From Rhodospirillales bacterium (GTDB lineage: Bacteria; Pseudomonadota; Alphaproteobacteria; Rhodospirillales; Shumkoniaceae): 64,000 bases of DNA. Under the pieces are notes generated by a model. It was not told the origin of the DNA. It saw nothing but the letters and a program-made list of their open reading frames with translations, and searched no databases. Shown here in pieces: positions 1 through 9,437 of this stretch (within the stretch, counting starts at the first letter, position 1; the number at the start of each line of letters is the position of its first letter). The translations under genes were made by a program, and so were the position numbers. The DNA lies in assembly GCA_018432935.1 (NCBI GenBank), contig JAHDSF010000028.1:59667-123666 (forward strand), given 5' to 3'.

Positions 1-420
1 CGAAAGGCTGCCGTTGGGGCGGTCGAGGAACTGCTCGATGTCGAGATCGCCGGCGAGGGCCGCGATTCGCGCGCCGATGTCGGCGATCCCGTAGAGGTGG
101 CCGTACACCACCAGGTTCTCGCGCACCGTCAGCCGCCGCGGCAGATCGACGTAGGGCGACGAGAAGTTGATGCGCGGCAGCACGCGGTAGCGCTGCCGCA
201 GCATGTCGGTGCCGAACAGCCGCACCTCGCCTGCGGTCGGCAGCAGGAGCCCCAGCAGGATGGCGATGGTGGTCGTCTTGCCCGCCCCGTTGCCGCCCAA
301 CAGGGCGGTGGTCGAGCCCTCGGGGACGTCGAAGTCGATCGCATCCACAGCAGCAACCGGGCCGAACCTCTTGCTCAGCCCGCGCACGGAAATCGCCTGC
401 GAACGTGGAGAATCCTTCAT
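1..420 (-). CDS. ABC transporter ATP-binding protein (partial, cut by window edge)
   Basis: The first 140 codons of an ABC-type ATPase, starting with ATG at 420 and running off the left edge. The Walker A loop reads GGNGAGKTT near residue 41. Just before the edge the reading ends in NGSLS, which is where the LSGGQ-type signature should begin, so the Walker B and the rest are outside. The text resembles ABC-2 type export ATPases: Q-loop region with NFSSPYVDLPRRLTVREN, then LYGI. It starts 39 bp downstream of the degenerate EAL gene on the same strand and is probably the third gene of that operon. The substrate cannot be deduced; a membrane permease is expected beyond the edge. Confidence 0.85.
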   Translation of the reverse strand, partial: MKDSPRSQAISVRGLSKRFGPVAAVDAIDFDVPEGSTTALLGGNGAGKTTTIAILLGLLLPTAGEVRLFGTDMLRQRYRVLPRINFSSPYVDLPRRLTVRENLVVYGHLYGIADIGARIAALAGDLDIEQFLDRPNGSLS

Positions 421-459
421 CGACCGATCACCGAACCCGCTTCCTTCCGGGAGGTTCCG

Positions 460-1722
460 TCAGGTCCGGCGGCCACGCCGCTTGAGCCGCATGAGCTCCC
501 GCTTCCGGCTGTCCTCGACGATCAGGCTCTCGACGTGGCGCCCCTGGAACACGGAAATCCCGACCGAGCGGCCGAAATCGACCGCTTCCCGGCCATCGCA
601 CCGGCACATGATGACGCGGCTGGGCCCTGCCCGCTCGACCAGACCTTTGATCCTGGCGTACGCCCCGGCACCCCCGTCAACCATGTCGGGGTGCCACACC
701 AGCTTGACAAGGTCGGCGCCCAGCCGTTCGCGGTCGATCAGCGGCATCGTATGGTGGGTGAGCCCGTCGATGCACAGCCGGTAGCCACGCTCGCGCACGA
801 ACTCGCGGGCGAAGAAGTAGGCGCCGAGGTCGGCGAAGACGTCCACCTTCTGCAGCTCGAGGATCATGCTGCCGCGTCGCTTCGCCGGAAGCCCATCGTC
901 GAAGGCGGTGAACTCGGGCGTCAGCAAGGTCGCGATGTTGACGTTGAAGCTGACGTCGCCGCTGACGTGAAGCGTCTCGGCATTAGCCAGCAGCGACAGC
1001 ATGCGGCGATCGAGGGTCTCGGTAAGGTGCTGGAACAGCCACCGGTCCGACAGCAGGCTAACCCCGGGCAGCAGGGTCTCGCGCAGATCCTGAATCGAGA
1101 TGAACAGCTCGCTGAACACCGGGCGCGGCCCCGCCTCCTCGCTGGCCAGATCGCATGCATACTGGCGCCGCACGTGATTGGAGAGATCCGCCCTCGCCAA
1201 GCCCTGCTCTACCCGCGCCAGTACCTCCGGGGTCAGGGGTTCGCCGGCGATGACCTGCTCGCGGGCCAGCCGCTCCCCCTGACGCTCGTCCTCCCGCCTT
1301 CCGGCGGCGACGAGGTCGCGGGCGAGGTCGACCACCTCCTGGTACTGGGCGTCCACGTTGTACCAGGTGCAGAGCCGGCTTGTCCGCGGATCGTCACCGG
1401 TCACCAGCGGGTCGTCGCCGAACAGGAAGCGCACCTTTTGCACCGCCGTCTCGACCTCGCCCTGCACCTCCTTCTTGTAGACCACGAAGACGTCGCCGCT
1501 GCCGAGGCTGAACAGCTGCGCCATCAGCCTCTTGATCATCGCTTCGAAGCTGTTGGCGGCAGTCCGCAGGTGGTGTTCCCGCCGGTTGAAGGGAAGCAGC
1601 CCGGAAAGGTGCAGCAGCACGGCACGACGGTCGCGGCGGATGTTCTCGAGCCGGCGCACGTACTCGAGGAGAAGCTCTTCCTGGCTCCGCTGCTGCGGCC
1701 GCATCGACGATGTGCCAGGCAT
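460..1722 (-). CDS. Degenerate EAL-domain protein (copy 1 of tandem pair)
   Basis: A 420-residue soluble protein with no signal peptide or membrane segment. The last ~180 residues follow the EAL fold outline: VSFNVNIATLLTPEF (strand after the active-site region), MILELQKVDVF, YRLCIDGLTHHTMPL, LGADLVKLVWHPDM, and FQGRHVESL near the end, where active EAL proteins have QGYxxxxP. The EAL signature glutamate and the DDFG pair are absent, so c-di-GMP hydrolysis is not expected. The N-terminal ~200 residues match no family I recognise. It lies 22 bp downstream of a paralogue of nearly equal length with the same layout. A binding or scaffold role is inferred. Confidence 0.75.
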   Translation of the reverse strand: MPGTSSMRPQQRSQEELLLEYVRRLENIRRDRRAVLLHLSGLLPFNRREHHLRTAANSFEAMIKRLMAQLFSLGSGDVFVVYKKEVQGEVETAVQKVRFLFGDDPLVTGDDPRTSRLCTWYNVDAQYQEVVDLARDLVAAGRREDERQGERLAREQVIAGEPLTPEVLARVEQGLARADLSNHVRRQYACDLASEEAGPRPVFSELFISIQDLRETLLPGVSLLSDRWLFQHLTETLDRRMLSLLANAETLHVSGDVSFNVNIATLLTPEFTAFDDGLPAKRRGSMILELQKVDVFADLGAYFFAREFVRERGYRLCIDGLTHHTMPLIDRERLGADLVKLVWHPDMVDGGAGAYARIKGLVERAGPSRVIMCRCDGREAVDFGRSVGISVFQGRHVESLIVEDSRKRELMRLKRRGRRT

Positions 1723-1744
1723 GCCCGGGTCGTCCTTCTTCCGC

Positions 1745-2977
1745 CTAGAGGATCTGCTTTTCGGCCATCGCCCTGAACAGCCGGTCGACGAAGTAGCCCT
1801 GGAACTGATGGATGCCCACGGTGAGCCCCCATTTCAGGCTCTTCTCAAGCTCGACCCGGCCGAGAATGATCTTGTCCGGTCCCGTCCTGGCGATGGTTTC
1901 CCGCATGTGGGCAGGGTTCTGGCTGCCGACCTCGGCTTCCAGGTCTGCCGACCAGTTGATCTTGACGAAGTCCGCCGCCAGCAAGCTGGGATCGAAGAAC
2001 TGCAGCGACAGCGGGGACAATCCGTCGATCAATACCCTATAGCCTTCCTGCTGCAGCCAGTCCCGCGCCCGGAAGAAGCCGTTCATGTCGGAGAAGACGT
2101 CGATCATCTGCATCTCGATGACGACCTTGCGCGCGAACGGCCCGACGCAATCGTGGAAACGGCGGAACTCCCTGCTGGCGACGCTCGACATGTTGAGGTT
2201 GATGCTGATCGGCTCCTTGATCCCGGACATGAAGGTACCCGCCATCGCGATCAGAACCCGCTTGTCGACGAACCCGGTCAGGTACTGGAACAGCCACGGG
2301 CTGGCGAACAGGTTGACATCCTTGGCGATCCGCTTACGCAGCTCGGACATGGCGACGAAATGCTCGCGGAACAGGATCTTCGAGCCGGCGACGTCGAACG
2401 CCGTCTGCTGGCGGATGAGTTCGCCGACCGCCACCATCTGCAGGCGCTCGGTGATGCCTGGCAGGTGGGCAGGCGTCAGCGCCGCGCCGCGGGTTGCCTC
2501 CGGACGCAGGGGGCTCACGGACCCCGCGCGCTGCAGTTCCTCCGCCTTGGCGGCCAGCTTCCTGGTCAACCCGATGAAGCGCGTGTAGTCGTTGAGGTCG
2601 GCGAAGTCGTACCAGGTGGCAAACACCGCCGAGGGATCGTCGCCGTCGCCCGAGGTCAGCGGGTCGTTGCTGAACAGGGCCCGCAGCTTGATCACCACCG
2701 GATCGACCGCCCCCACCCGGACATCCCGCCCGATCAGGACGAGGTCGCAGTTGGCCAGCACGTACAGCGCGGCGTCATGCTCGGTGATCAGAGTATCGAA
2801 CGCACGGGCGGCGATGCGCACGAAATGCGGCTGGCGATTGTGCTCCTTGAGCTTGGAGAGATGGAAGTGGACGGCGATGGCGCCGCTCCGCGCCCGCTCG
2901 AAGCCGCGAGCGTGCTCGTACAGCATCGCCTCCTCGGCCGTCGGGTCAGCCAAAGCCGGTGCCATCGCTTCAGCCAT
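1745..2977 (-). CDS. Degenerate EAL-domain protein (copy 2 of tandem pair)
   Basis: A 410-residue cytoplasmic protein, paralogous to its downstream neighbour. Shared landmarks are an N-terminal helical part with a conserved TWYD/TWYN block near residue 130, then ISINLNMSSVASREF, VVIEMQMIDVF, YRVLIDGLSPLSLQF, LAADFVKINWSADL and HQFQGYFVDRLF. The last matches the QGY box of EAL domains better than copy 1 does. The catalytic EAL glutamate and the second acidic residue of DDFG are missing. It is the first gene of the minus-strand group, divergent from the phosphatase at 3081, so the 103-bp gap should hold both promoters. Paralogy is seen directly; function is unknown. Confidence 0.75.
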   Translation of the reverse strand: MAEAMAPALADPTAEEAMLYEHARGFERARSGAIAVHFHLSKLKEHNRQPHFVRIAARAFDTLITEHDAALYVLANCDLVLIGRDVRVGAVDPVVIKLRALFSNDPLTSGDGDDPSAVFATWYDFADLNDYTRFIGLTRKLAAKAEELQRAGSVSPLRPEATRGAALTPAHLPGITERLQMVAVGELIRQQTAFDVAGSKILFREHFVAMSELRKRIAKDVNLFASPWLFQYLTGFVDKRVLIAMAGTFMSGIKEPISINLNMSSVASREFRRFHDCVGPFARKVVIEMQMIDVFSDMNGFFRARDWLQQEGYRVLIDGLSPLSLQFFDPSLLAADFVKINWSADLEAEVGSQNPAHMRETIARTGPDKIILGRVELEKSLKWGLTVGIHQFQGYFVDRLFRAMAEKQIL

Positions 2978-3080
2978 CTCGCGCTCCCCGTTTTGCCCGC
3001 ATCAGCGGACCAGAAGTGCCCAGCGCCGCGTCGAGTTTGGCACAATGCAACGGGCGCGACCAAACACCATCTCATAGTTC

Positions 3081-3857
3081 ATGGTGTCGATACCACAGGG
3101 GGCATGGCCTCGCCATACCAATGGGGCCCGACTTCCGCCGGGAACCCGGGTCTATGCGGTCGGCGACATCCACGGCCGTCCGGACCTGCTGGCGGCGATC
3201 AACGATCGCATCGCCGAGGATGCGGAACGGACCCGCGCGGAGCGGACCGTGCTCGTATATCTCGGCGACTACATCGACCGCGGCGAGGACAGCCGCCAGG
3301 TCATCGAGTTGCTGTGCGCCCCCGCCGACCCGGACCTGGAGCGGATCTTCCTGAAGGGGAACCACGAGGCGATGATGCTGTCGTTCCTCGACCGCTCGAT
3401 GTCATGCGGCATCTGGGTCATGAACGGCGGCGTCGCCACCCTGCGCAGCTACGGCGTGCGCTTCGGCGACTTCGGGGATCTGCCGCGCGACACCGCCGCC
3501 GAGAATGCCCTGCGCGACCGGCTGCGTTCGAACCTCCCTGAGGCCCATCTGCGGTTCCTGGGCGGGCTGCGGCTGTGGCATGCCGAGGGCGACTATCTGT
3601 TCGTACACGCCGGCGTGCGGCCGGGCGTTCCGCTCCAAGCCCAGGATCCCCACGACCTGCTGTGGATTCGCCACGAGTTCCTGGGATCCCGGCTGCCGTT
3701 CCCCGGGGTCGTGGTCCATGGCCATACGATCCAGCATGCTCCCGAGATCGAGAAGCACCGGATCGGCATCGACACCGGCGCCTATCTCTCCGGTGCCCTG
3801 ACCTGCGCGGTAATCGAAGAGGCTGGGATACGCTTCTTGCAGACGCGAGACGTGTGA
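3081..3857 (+). CDS. PPP-family metallophosphoesterase (serine/threonine phosphatase-like)
   Basis: 258 residues with the full PPP metal-binding signature: VGDIHGR at ~30, [11 protein letters not shown] at ~57, LKGNHEAMM at ~91, and the later histidines in FVHAGVRPG and VVHGHTIQH. This is the set of the small bacterial phosphatases related to PrpA/PrpB and diadenosine tetraphosphatase. The protein lacks a signal peptide and should be cytoplasmic. Substrate (phosphoprotein or dinucleoside polyphosphate) cannot be told from sequence. It is divergent from the EAL pair and sits 62 bp upstream of the UDP-glucuronate decarboxylase gene. The ATG at 3081 leaves ~25 residues before the first motif. 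Confidence 0.88.
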   Translation: MVSIPQGAWPRHTNGARLPPGTRVYAVGDIHGRPDLLAAINDRIAEDAERTRAERTVLVYLGDYIDRGEDSRQVIELLCAPADPDLERIFLKGNHEAMMLSFLDRSMSCGIWVMNGGVATLRSYGVRFGDFGDLPRDTAAENALRDRLRSNLPEAHLRFLGGLRLWHAEGDYLFVHAGVRPGVPLQAQDPHDLLWIRHEFLGSRLPFPGVVVHGHTIQHAPEIEKHRIGIDTGAYLSGALTCAVIEEAGIRFLQTRDV

Positions 3858-3919
3858 CAGCTTCCCGGTCGAGTGCTAATGTCCGCCGGCGCAGTCAAGG
3901 CAGTCTGGAGGGGGATGGA

Positions 3920-4861
<942 letters not shown>

Positions 4862-4862
4862 A

Positions 4863-5555
4863 GTGGGCGCGGAGTTCACCAGGCACGGATTCGCCGCCGG
4901 GGCAGCCCGGATGCTGCCCCTACTTCCCGGTGTGGTAGCACTGGCGATGCTGTACGGCTATCTCGCCGCCGAACGTGGGCTGTCGGTCGCCGAGACCGGA
5001 TTGACCAGCGCGCTGGTGTTCGCGGGCGCCTCGCAGTTCCTGGCGTTGCAGCTGTGGTCCGACCCGCTGCCGGTCGGCGCCCTGGTGGCCACCGTGACCA
5101 CCGTCAACGTCCGCCACGTGCTGATGGGCGCCACCATGAAACCGTGGCTGGGGCGGCTGCCGGTCGGCCGGGCCTACGGCAGTCTCTTCTTCATGACCGA
5201 CGAGGCCTGGGGCCTCAGCATGGCCGAGATGAACCGGGGCGGCCGCGACGCCGCCTTCCTGCCCGGCGCCGGCTTCTGCCTGTACGTCTTCTGGGTCGGA
5301 GGCAGCCTGCTGGGCGGCGCCTTCGGCGGGCTGGTGCCAGATCCCGAGCGATACGGCATCACCTTCGTCTTCACCGCCTTCTTCCTGGCCCTGCTGTCGG
5401 GCTTCTGGCGGGGCCGCGCCGACCTGCTGCCGTGGGGGATCGCCGGCGCGACGGCGCTGGCGCTCGAGAAGGCGCTGCCCGGGACCTGGTACATCCTGCT
5501 TGGCGCCCTTGCAGGCTCTCTGGTCGGGGCGGTGATCCATGTCCGTCGATCCTGA
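4863..5555 (+). CDS. azlC: AzlC family branched-chain amino acid exporter, large subunit
   Basis: 230 residues from a GTG start that follows the previous stop by one base, implying translational coupling. Features of AzlC are the early LPLLPGVVALAMLYG helix, the conserved FAGASQFLALQLW stretch, NVRHVLMGATM and FMTDEAWGLS. About six to seven hydrophobic segments are visible. AzlC works with AzlD as an inner-membrane exporter of branched-chain amino acids and toxic analogues. azlD follows with a 17-bp overlap. An upstream in-frame extension exists, but it covers the C-terminus of the decarboxylase and has no family similarity. Confidence 0.9.
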   Translation: MGAEFTRHGFAAGAARMLPLLPGVVALAMLYGYLAAERGLSVAETGLTSALVFAGASQFLALQLWSDPLPVGALVATVTTVNVRHVLMGATMKPWLGRLPVGRAYGSLFFMTDEAWGLSMAEMNRGGRDAAFLPGAGFCLYVFWVGGSLLGGAFGGLVPDPERYGITFVFTAFFLALLSGFWRGRADLLPWGIAGATALALEKALPGTWYILLGALAGSLVGAVIHVRRS

Positions 5556-5850
5556 CGTCCTGGCCGCGATCATGCTGATGGCCGCCGGGACGTTCGCGAC
5601 CCGGATCATCGGTCTGTGGCTGGTCCAGCACCTCAAACCGTCTCGCTTCCTGGAAGCTTGGCTCGGACAGGTTCCGGGAGCGCTTTTCGCCGCCCTGTGC
5701 GCCCCGATGGTGGTCCACGCCGGGCCGGCCGGCTGGGCCGGCGCCGCGGCCACCCTGGCGGTCTCGCGCCTGGGCGGAGGCTTCTTTCTGGCCATCGTCT
5801 CCGGGGTGGCGACCGTCGCCCTCGCGCGGCCGCTGCTCGATGGGCTATGA
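5539..5850 (+). CDS. azlD: AzlD family branched-chain amino acid exporter, small subunit
   Basis: 103 residues with three to four hydrophobic helices. The ATRIIGLWLVQHLKP segment with GTFATR is typical of AzlD, and it is followed by QVPGALFAALCAPMV. The length matches the family. The gene overlaps azlC by 17 bp, the usual arrangement for this two-component exporter, so the pair should be produced together and act in the inner membrane. Confidence 0.88.
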   Translation: MSVDPDVLAAIMLMAAGTFATRIIGLWLVQHLKPSRFLEAWLGQVPGALFAALCAPMVVHAGPAGWAGAAATLAVSRLGGGFFLAIVSGVATVALARPLLDGL

Positions 5851-5874
5851 TAGTCGCCAGCCTTTGGGGGAGGG

Positions 5875-6513
5875 ATGGACATGGCGGGGCGGCATCGCCC
5901 ACGGCGAACTGCTCGCGCGAGGTGGGGCGGAGTGCTCGGCTTGGTCGTCGCGGGCGTGGTGTCCGGGGTCGTTTCGCAGGCTCTGCTTTCGCCCGGCTCG
6001 GTGCCGCTCGACTGGATCGCTCCGGCTTTCTCGGTAGCTTGCGAAGCCCCCGACTCTCTGCCCGAAACGCTTGCCCCCGGTTTCGTCTTTGCGCTCATGC
6101 TGTCGCCGGTGCTGGCGGCCCGAGCGGGAATCGCATCCCCGTTCAAGCGGGCGCTCGTGTTCGTGGCCGGCGGCACGATCGCCTGGTATGCCGCCTACCG
6201 CTTGTTCCTCCTTCTCGCCGACCTCGCCAATGATCTGGCGATGCCGGAGGCAATGCAGTCGACAGCCATCGGCATGATCGCCGGGATGGTCGGAGCTCTT
6301 CTCTTGTGCGCCGCCGTGGCACTCGCATTTCCCCGGACCAGGCTGGTTTCGGGGACGGCGGTGGTCATCGCCGGCACCCTGGCCGGCGCCGGGGCGTCCT
6401 TCTACGAGCTGTGCGGGGCCGGCGGCTTCGCCTTCTTCGCTCTATGGCAGGGCGCGGTCGCGGGATCGGTGGCGATACCGCCCGGCTACCGCACCCGCTA
6501 CGTCACCCACTGA
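5875..6513 (+). CDS. Hypothetical multi-pass membrane protein
   Basis: 212 residues. After a basic N-terminus (GRHRPRRTARARW) come about five hydrophobic helices, including LGLVVAGVVSGVVSQALL, FVFALMLSPVLAAR, FVAGGTIAWYAAYRLFLLL, IGMIAGMVGALLLCAAVAL and TAVVIAGTLAGAGASF. I recognise no family. It starts 24 bp after azlD on the same strand and may be cotranscribed. Its last 11 bp overlap the convergent asparagine synthetase gene tail to tail. Role unknown. Confidence 0.7.
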   Translation: MDMAGRHRPRRTARARWGGVLGLVVAGVVSGVVSQALLSPGSVPLDWIAPAFSVACEAPDSLPETLAPGFVFALMLSPVLAARAGIASPFKRALVFVAGGTIAWYAAYRLFLLLADLANDLAMPEAMQSTAIGMIAGMVGALLLCAAVALAFPRTRLVSGTAVVIAGTLAGAGASFYELCGAGGFAFFALWQGAVAGSVAIPPGYRTRYVTH

Positions 6514-8257
6514 AGCGAGCCAGCACGAAGCGGGCCCATCCGCGCAGGCCCCGCTCCGCCGGAATCCGCCCCGCCGCCAGCCAGTCGCGAACCGGCACGA
6601 AGAAACCCGTCTTGGGTCGCGCCAGCACCGCTTCCGGCAGCGGCTTCGCCGGCGTCGCCGCCATGTCCCGCTTGCTCGGCCCGTCGGCGGCCCCGACCGG
6701 GGCCAGCGCCCGGCTCAGCCAGGCGTCGACGAACGGGACCCGGATCTCGATCGAGTGCGCCATGCCCGCCCAGTCGGCGTCGCGCAGCAGCTGGTTGCGC
6801 ATGTACCAGGCGCTTTCCAGCGCCGCCACCTTGCGCGTCGGCTCCTCGCATCCCGCCTGGGTGGCGGTCAGCCTTCCCAGAGGATCGAGTGCCTCCCAAC
6901 CGGCGCGCACCCGGTCGGGATCGAGCACCTCGGGCAACTCCCAGGGCATGAACAGTCCGCGCCGCAGCAGATAGGCGCCGGCATAGTCGCCGCCGTACTC
7001 GAGCAGACCGGCCCATTTCGGCGAAGTGAAGCGGCGCAGCGCCGCCGCCGAGAGCCGTCGGAAGGCGGTACCGAGGGAGCGGCGGCCGGGGATGGCCGAG
7101 GCCTTCCCGACCAGCCGCGGCACCTGGACAAAGGTGTCGTAGCCGCGGAACAGCTCGTCGCCGCCGAGCCCCGACAGGGCCACCTTGAGGCCGGCGCGCG
7201 CCGCCTCGCGGGCCACGAAGTAGACGTTGACGCCGTCGATCGTGGGCTGGTCCATCGCGTCCAGCACGGCATCAAGCTTCGCATGGAAGCTCTTCCCTTC
7301 CACCCAGGAGGTGCGATGGCGGGTGCCGTAGTGGGCGGCCACCGATTCGGCCAGCGGCACCTCGTCCCGCGGAGTGCCGCGGAACTCGTCGAAGCCGAGG
7401 GTGAAGGTATCGAGACCCGCCCCCTGGAGCTCCGAGGCGAGTCCGACCAGGGTCGACGAATCGAGGCCCGCCGACAGGAAGACGCCGACCGGCACGTCGG
7501 CGACCATGTGATGGCGGACGCTGTCGCGCAGCGCCTCGGCCAGTGGCTGCCGGCCGGCTCCGTCGTCCTGGAAGGCGGCATGATCGCAGTAGGGCTCCGG
7601 CGCACGACGCCCGGCGGCGTCGACCCACAGCGTGCTGCCCGCCGGCAGGGCGGCGATGCCGGAAACGATGGTATGCGGCTCGGGCACGTAGCCGAACAGC
7701 AGGAACCCGACCTCGGCGGCGGGGTCGGCACCGCCGCCGCAACGGCCGCCGGCGGTCAGCGCCTTCACCTGCGAGGCGGCCCGGATGGTAGCCCCGTCGT
7801 CGGCATAGTAGAGCGGCTTGATGCCGTGCGGGTCGCGGGCAAGCAGGACGCCGCGCCTGGTCTCGTCCCACAGGACAAAGGCGAACATGCCGCGCAGCCG
7901 CCGCACCATCGCCGCCCCCTCCGCCTCGTAGAGGGCCAGGATCACCTCGGTGTCGGTTTGGGTGCGGAAGGTGACGCCCTTCGCCTCCAGCCCGGCGCGC
8001 AGGTCGCGGTAGTTGTAGATCTCGCCGTTGAAGGTGATGCGCAGCGCACCCCGCGCCATCGGCTGGGCACCGGCCGGAGAGAGATCGATGATGGCGAGCC
8101 GCCGGTGCCCGAGCCCGACCCGGCGGTCAGCCGAGATCCAGGTGTCGCGCCCGTCGGGCCCACGCGGCGCCATCCGATCGGTGATGCGGTCCAGCTCCCC
8201 CGGATCGACCGGAGGCGCCTTGGTCGCGTAGGCGAATATGGCGGAAAGGCCGCACAT
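6503..8257 (-). CDS. asnB: Asparagine synthetase (glutamine-hydrolysing), class II glutamine amidotransferase
   Basis: 584 residues from the ATG at 8257, chosen because it places the catalytic cysteine at position 2 (MCGLSAIF). An upstream in-frame start would bury it. The N-terminal Ntn glutaminase has RMAPRGPDG, GLGHRRLAIIDLS and FNGEIYNYRDLR. The C-terminal ATP-pyrophosphatase domain has VGVFLSAGLDSSTLVG as PPi loop, then ALSGLGGDELFRGYD. The enzyme transfers ammonia from glutamine to aspartate; members near glycan genes may amidate sugar acids instead. It lies downstream of the TRAP binding protein gene on the same strand, with a 100-bp gap that contains a hairpin. Confidence 0.92.
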   Translation of the reverse strand: MCGLSAIFAYATKAPPVDPGELDRITDRMAPRGPDGRDTWISADRRVGLGHRRLAIIDLSPAGAQPMARGALRITFNGEIYNYRDLRAGLEAKGVTFRTQTDTEVILALYEAEGAAMVRRLRGMFAFVLWDETRRGVLLARDPHGIKPLYYADDGATIRAASQVKALTAGGRCGGGADPAAEVGFLLFGYVPEPHTIVSGIAALPAGSTLWVDAAGRRAPEPYCDHAAFQDDGAGRQPLAEALRDSVRHHMVADVPVGVFLSAGLDSSTLVGLASELQGAGLDTFTLGFDEFRGTPRDEVPLAESVAAHYGTRHRTSWVEGKSFHAKLDAVLDAMDQPTIDGVNVYFVAREAARAGLKVALSGLGGDELFRGYDTFVQVPRLVGKASAIPGRRSLGTAFRRLSAAALRRFTSPKWAGLLEYGGDYAGAYLLRRGLFMPWELPEVLDPDRVRAGWEALDPLGRLTATQAGCEEPTRKVAALESAWYMRNQLLRDADWAGMAHSIEIRVPFVDAWLSRALAPVGAADGPSKRDMAATPAKPLPEAVLARPKTGFFVPVRDWLAAGRIPAERGLRGWARFVLARFSG

Positions 8258-8320
8258 CGGGGTTCGAGGCCGGGCCCTCGCGGTCGGACAGGCTCGCCGC
8301 GAGGGCCGGATTGCAGAGGA

Positions 8321-8349
8321 CCTCATCCCGAGCCTGCCGCGGGATGAGG
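8321..8349 (-). terminator. Hairpin between TRAP binding protein and asnB genes
   Basis: A perfect 9-bp inverted repeat, CCTCATCCC (8321-8329) and GGGATGAGG (8341-8349), with an 11-base loop, 9 bp beyond the stop of the minus-strand binding protein gene. There is no clear U-run on the minus-strand RNA, so it may be a terminator, an attenuator or an RNA-stability stem. Confidence 0.4.
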
Positions 8350-8357
8350 AAGCCGGG

Positions 8358-9437
8358 TCAGCCGAACGCGATCTCGCGCATCCGCAGCAGACCCTGGTCC
8401 ATCACCTTGTTGTAGGCGTGCGCCTTCTTGAGGAAGTCCATGAAGGAGGCATGCACCTTGGCGGTCTGGGGATCGGCCTTGGCCATGTCGTCCAACACCT
8501 CGCCGGTGGCCTTGGCCAGCGCCTCGACCACGTCGTCGGGAAGCTGCCGGACCTCGACCCCGTATTTGCTGGCAAGCTGCTCGTAGCTCTGGATGTTGTG
8601 GAACTGGAACTCGGCCAGGGATTCGTTGGCGCACGCCGAGCAGGCGACGCGCACGATCTGCTGCAGGTCCTTGGGCAGGCCGGCGAACAGGTCCTTGTTG
8701 ACGATCACCTCAAGCCCCGGGCCGGGTTCGTGGAAGGCCGGCAGGTAGTAGAACTTGGCGGCCTTGAACAGGCCCATGGCGATGTCGTTCCAGGGCCCCA
8801 CCCACTCGGCGGCATCGACGTGACCCGACATGATCGAGGTCAGGATGTCGCCGGGCGGCGTCATCACGACAGTCGCCCCCATGCGGCGCATGACCTCGCC
8901 GCCAAGGCCGGCGATCCGGAACTTCAGGCCCTTGATGTCAGCCACCGACTTGATCTCCTTCGAGAACCAGCCCGCAGCCTGGACGCCGCTGTTGCCGGCG
9001 TAGAAGGGAACCACGCCGTAGGGAGCATAGACCTCCTGCCACAGCTTCATGCCATCGCCGTAGTACAGCCAGGCCGCCAGTTCGACTGCGGTGAGGCCGA
9101 ACGGTATCGTCGTGAAGTAGTTGAGCGCCTTCGACTTGCCGACCCAGAAGTAGGGCGAGGCGTGCGCCATCTCGACCGAGCCGCCCTGGACGGCGTCGAG
9201 AGCCTCGAAGGGGGGAACCAGCTCGCCGGCGCCGTACACGCGCACGGTCAGGCGGCCGTCCGAGGCGGCCGTGATCAGATCGGCGGCGCGCTGCGCGCTG
9301 GTGCCGACCCCGGGCATGCCTTTGGGCCACGTCGTCACCATTTTCCACTCGCGCTTGCTCTGTGCGATGGCCGGTGCCGACACGGCGGTTGCCGCGCCCG
9401 CGGTCGCGGCTGCCGCCAGGAATTTCCGACGGTCCAT
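8358..9437 (-). CDS. TRAP transporter solute-binding protein (DctP family), orphan
   Basis: 359 residues. The N-terminus MDRRKFLAAAATAGAATAVS, followed by APAIAQ, reads as a twin-arginine signal peptide with an AxA cleavage site, so the mature protein is periplasmic. The body matches DctP-type proteins: WKMVTTWPKGMPGVGTSAQ, GELVPPFEALDAVQGGSVEM, GLKFRIAGLGGEVMRRMG with the conserved ligand arginine, and a VDAAEWVGPWND block typical of the subgroup for keto acids or small carboxylates. No TRAP membrane subunits (DctQ/DctM) lie nearby, so it must act with a transporter encoded elsewhere. It is divergent from the hox operon across 667 bp. Confidence 0.9.
   Translation of the reverse strand: MDRRKFLAAAATAGAATAVSAPAIAQSKREWKMVTTWPKGMPGVGTSAQRAADLITAASDGRLTVRVYGAGELVPPFEALDAVQGGSVEMAHASPYFWVGKSKALNYFTTIPFGLTAVELAAWLYYGDGMKLWQEVYAPYGVVPFYAGNSGVQAAGWFSKEIKSVADIKGLKFRIAGLGGEVMRRMGATVVMTPPGDILTSIMSGHVDAAEWVGPWNDIAMGLFKAAKFYYLPAFHEPGPGLEVIVNKDLFAGLPKDLQQIVRVACSACANESLAEFQFHNIQSYEQLASKYGVEVRQLPDDVVEALAKATGEVLDDMAKADPQTAKVHASFMDFLKKAHAYNKVMDQGLLRMREIAFG

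Noticed and set aside
460..2977. Active c-di-GMP phosphodiesterases
   Set aside because: The EAL glutamate and the DDFG acidic pair are not present in either protein.
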